Positions 51,346-51,663 of a DNA stretch of 51,663 bases are shown here, one piece after another. The notes beneath the pieces were generated by a model, which had not been told where the DNA came from, made no database searches, and saw only the letters and a list, made by a program, of their open reading frames with translations. The position numbers were made by a program, and so were the translations under genes. The DNA is from Alphaproteobacteria bacterium SS10 (GTDB lineage Bacteria > Pseudomonadota > Alphaproteobacteria > TMED2): NCBI GenBank assembly GCA_019192455.1, contig JAHCML010000006.1, forward strand, positions 72,940 to 124,602, read 5' to 3'. Each line of letters starts with the position of its first letter. Within the stretch, counting starts at the first letter, position 1.

Positions 51346-51663
51346 TTATTCGGCTGCTTTGCCGCCCTGGTTATTGGCCAGGTCAAAATTGAAAATGCCG
51401 GTGTCGAACTCGTTGTAATCCTCATAATGGATCACCTCGTATAGGCGGGAGCGCGGCTGCATCATCGGCACCACATTCTCTTGCGTGCCCTCTTCCAGAA
51501 TTTGGGTGAGCCCATCCTCAATCGCCTTCATAGCGAGGCGAAGGGTGGTCACTGGATAGATCACCATGTTGTAGCCGAGATTGGTCAGCTCCTCGGTCGT
51601 GTATAGGCGCGATTTGCCGAACTCGGTCATGTTGGCGAGCAGCGGCACATCAACGGCATTACG
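51346..51663 (-). CDS. prpB: Methylisocitrate lyase, C-terminal part (cut by window edge)
   Basis: About 105 C-terminal residues are visible; the gene starts beyond the window. 'PLLANMTEFGKSRLYTTEEL', 'GYNMVIYPVTTLRLAMKA' and 'SRLYEVIHYEDYNEFDTGIF' match PrpB of the isocitrate-lyase superfamily, which cleaves 2-methylisocitrate to pyruvate and succinate. It precedes prpC in the same direction with a 36-nt gap, forming the propionate-degradation operon. Confidence 0.93.
   Translation of the reverse strand, partial: RNAVDVPLLANMTEFGKSRLYTTEELTNLGYNMVIYPVTTLRLAMKAIEDGLTQILEEGTQENVVPMMQPRSRLYEVIHYEDYNEFDTGIFNFDLANNQGGKAAE

Noticed and set aside
1-51663. CRISPR arrays, transposases, integrases, tRNA or rRNA genes
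   Set aside because: No direct repeats with regular spacing, no transposase or integrase motifs, and no cloverleaf or rRNA-like sequence were noticed on reading. A tRNAscan or Infernal run would be decisive.

Overview
The window looks like a stretch of chromosome from a free-living, moderately GC-rich alphaproteobacterium, probably of the Rhodospirillales type. The basis is gene order: yebC-ruvC-ruvA-ruvB-ybgC-tolQ-tolR, a DUF4164-type coiled-coil gene with zapA, 6S RNA and 5-formyl-THF cyclo-ligase, 3-hydroxybutyrate dehydrogenase next to a patatin, and prpB-prpC. No rRNA, tRNA, CRISPR array, insertion sequence, prophage or integrase was seen, and no gene looks broken. The two end genes (tolR, prpB) are cut by the window edges.

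Layout. 1-4743 (minus): recombination and envelope operon, with YebC, the RuvC/RuvA/RuvB Holliday-junction machinery, a YbgC thioesterase and TolQ/TolR. 4869-7583: a receiver-only response regulator, a YmdB phosphoesterase, 5-FCL, 6S RNA, ZapA and a small coiled-coil protein. 7896-10972 (plus): transketolase and GAPDH. 10980-12232 (minus): two small membrane proteins resembling DotI/IcmL of type IVB secretion systems, with no other secretion gene nearby. 12402-17575 (minus): a degenerate acyl-CoA-synthetase-like protein, an acetolactate-synthase-like TPP enzyme, a DUF6285 protein and an APH-fold kinase. 17723-18307: periplasmic cyclophilin.

18710-30660 (plus) is a probable lipid or hydrophobic-compound locus: DUF1302 outer-membrane protein, DUF1329 protein, Ycf48-like propeller, MMPL/RND transporter and a methyltransferase. 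After a palindromic operator region come a TetR regulator and a three-domain LplT-PlsC-Aas lysophospholipid salvage protein. Two orphan genes follow (30733-32039).

32104-44048 (minus) is one long co-directional unit: two COG4671-type and two GT4-type glycosyltransferases, a NodB-like polysaccharide deacetylase, then a complete Yej/Dpp-like ABC importer (fused double ATPase, binding protein, two permeases). Tight spacing suggests that glycan modification and peptide-type uptake are expressed together. 44213-45753 holds two divergent genes of unknown function. 45918-47753 is bdhA plus a patatin-like lipase (polyhydroxybutyrate/lipid turnover), followed by queH. 48580-50204 is a tandem pair of paralogous membrane proteins that I do not recognise, sharing a periplasmic C-x6-C motif. 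50182-51663 is prpC and the end of prpB (methylcitrate cycle).

The most promising candidates for undescribed biology are the tandem C-x6-C membrane pair, the orphan DotI/IcmL-like pair, and the glycosyltransferase/deacetylase/importer operon. All functional statements come from reading translated sequence and remembered family motifs; no database search was run.
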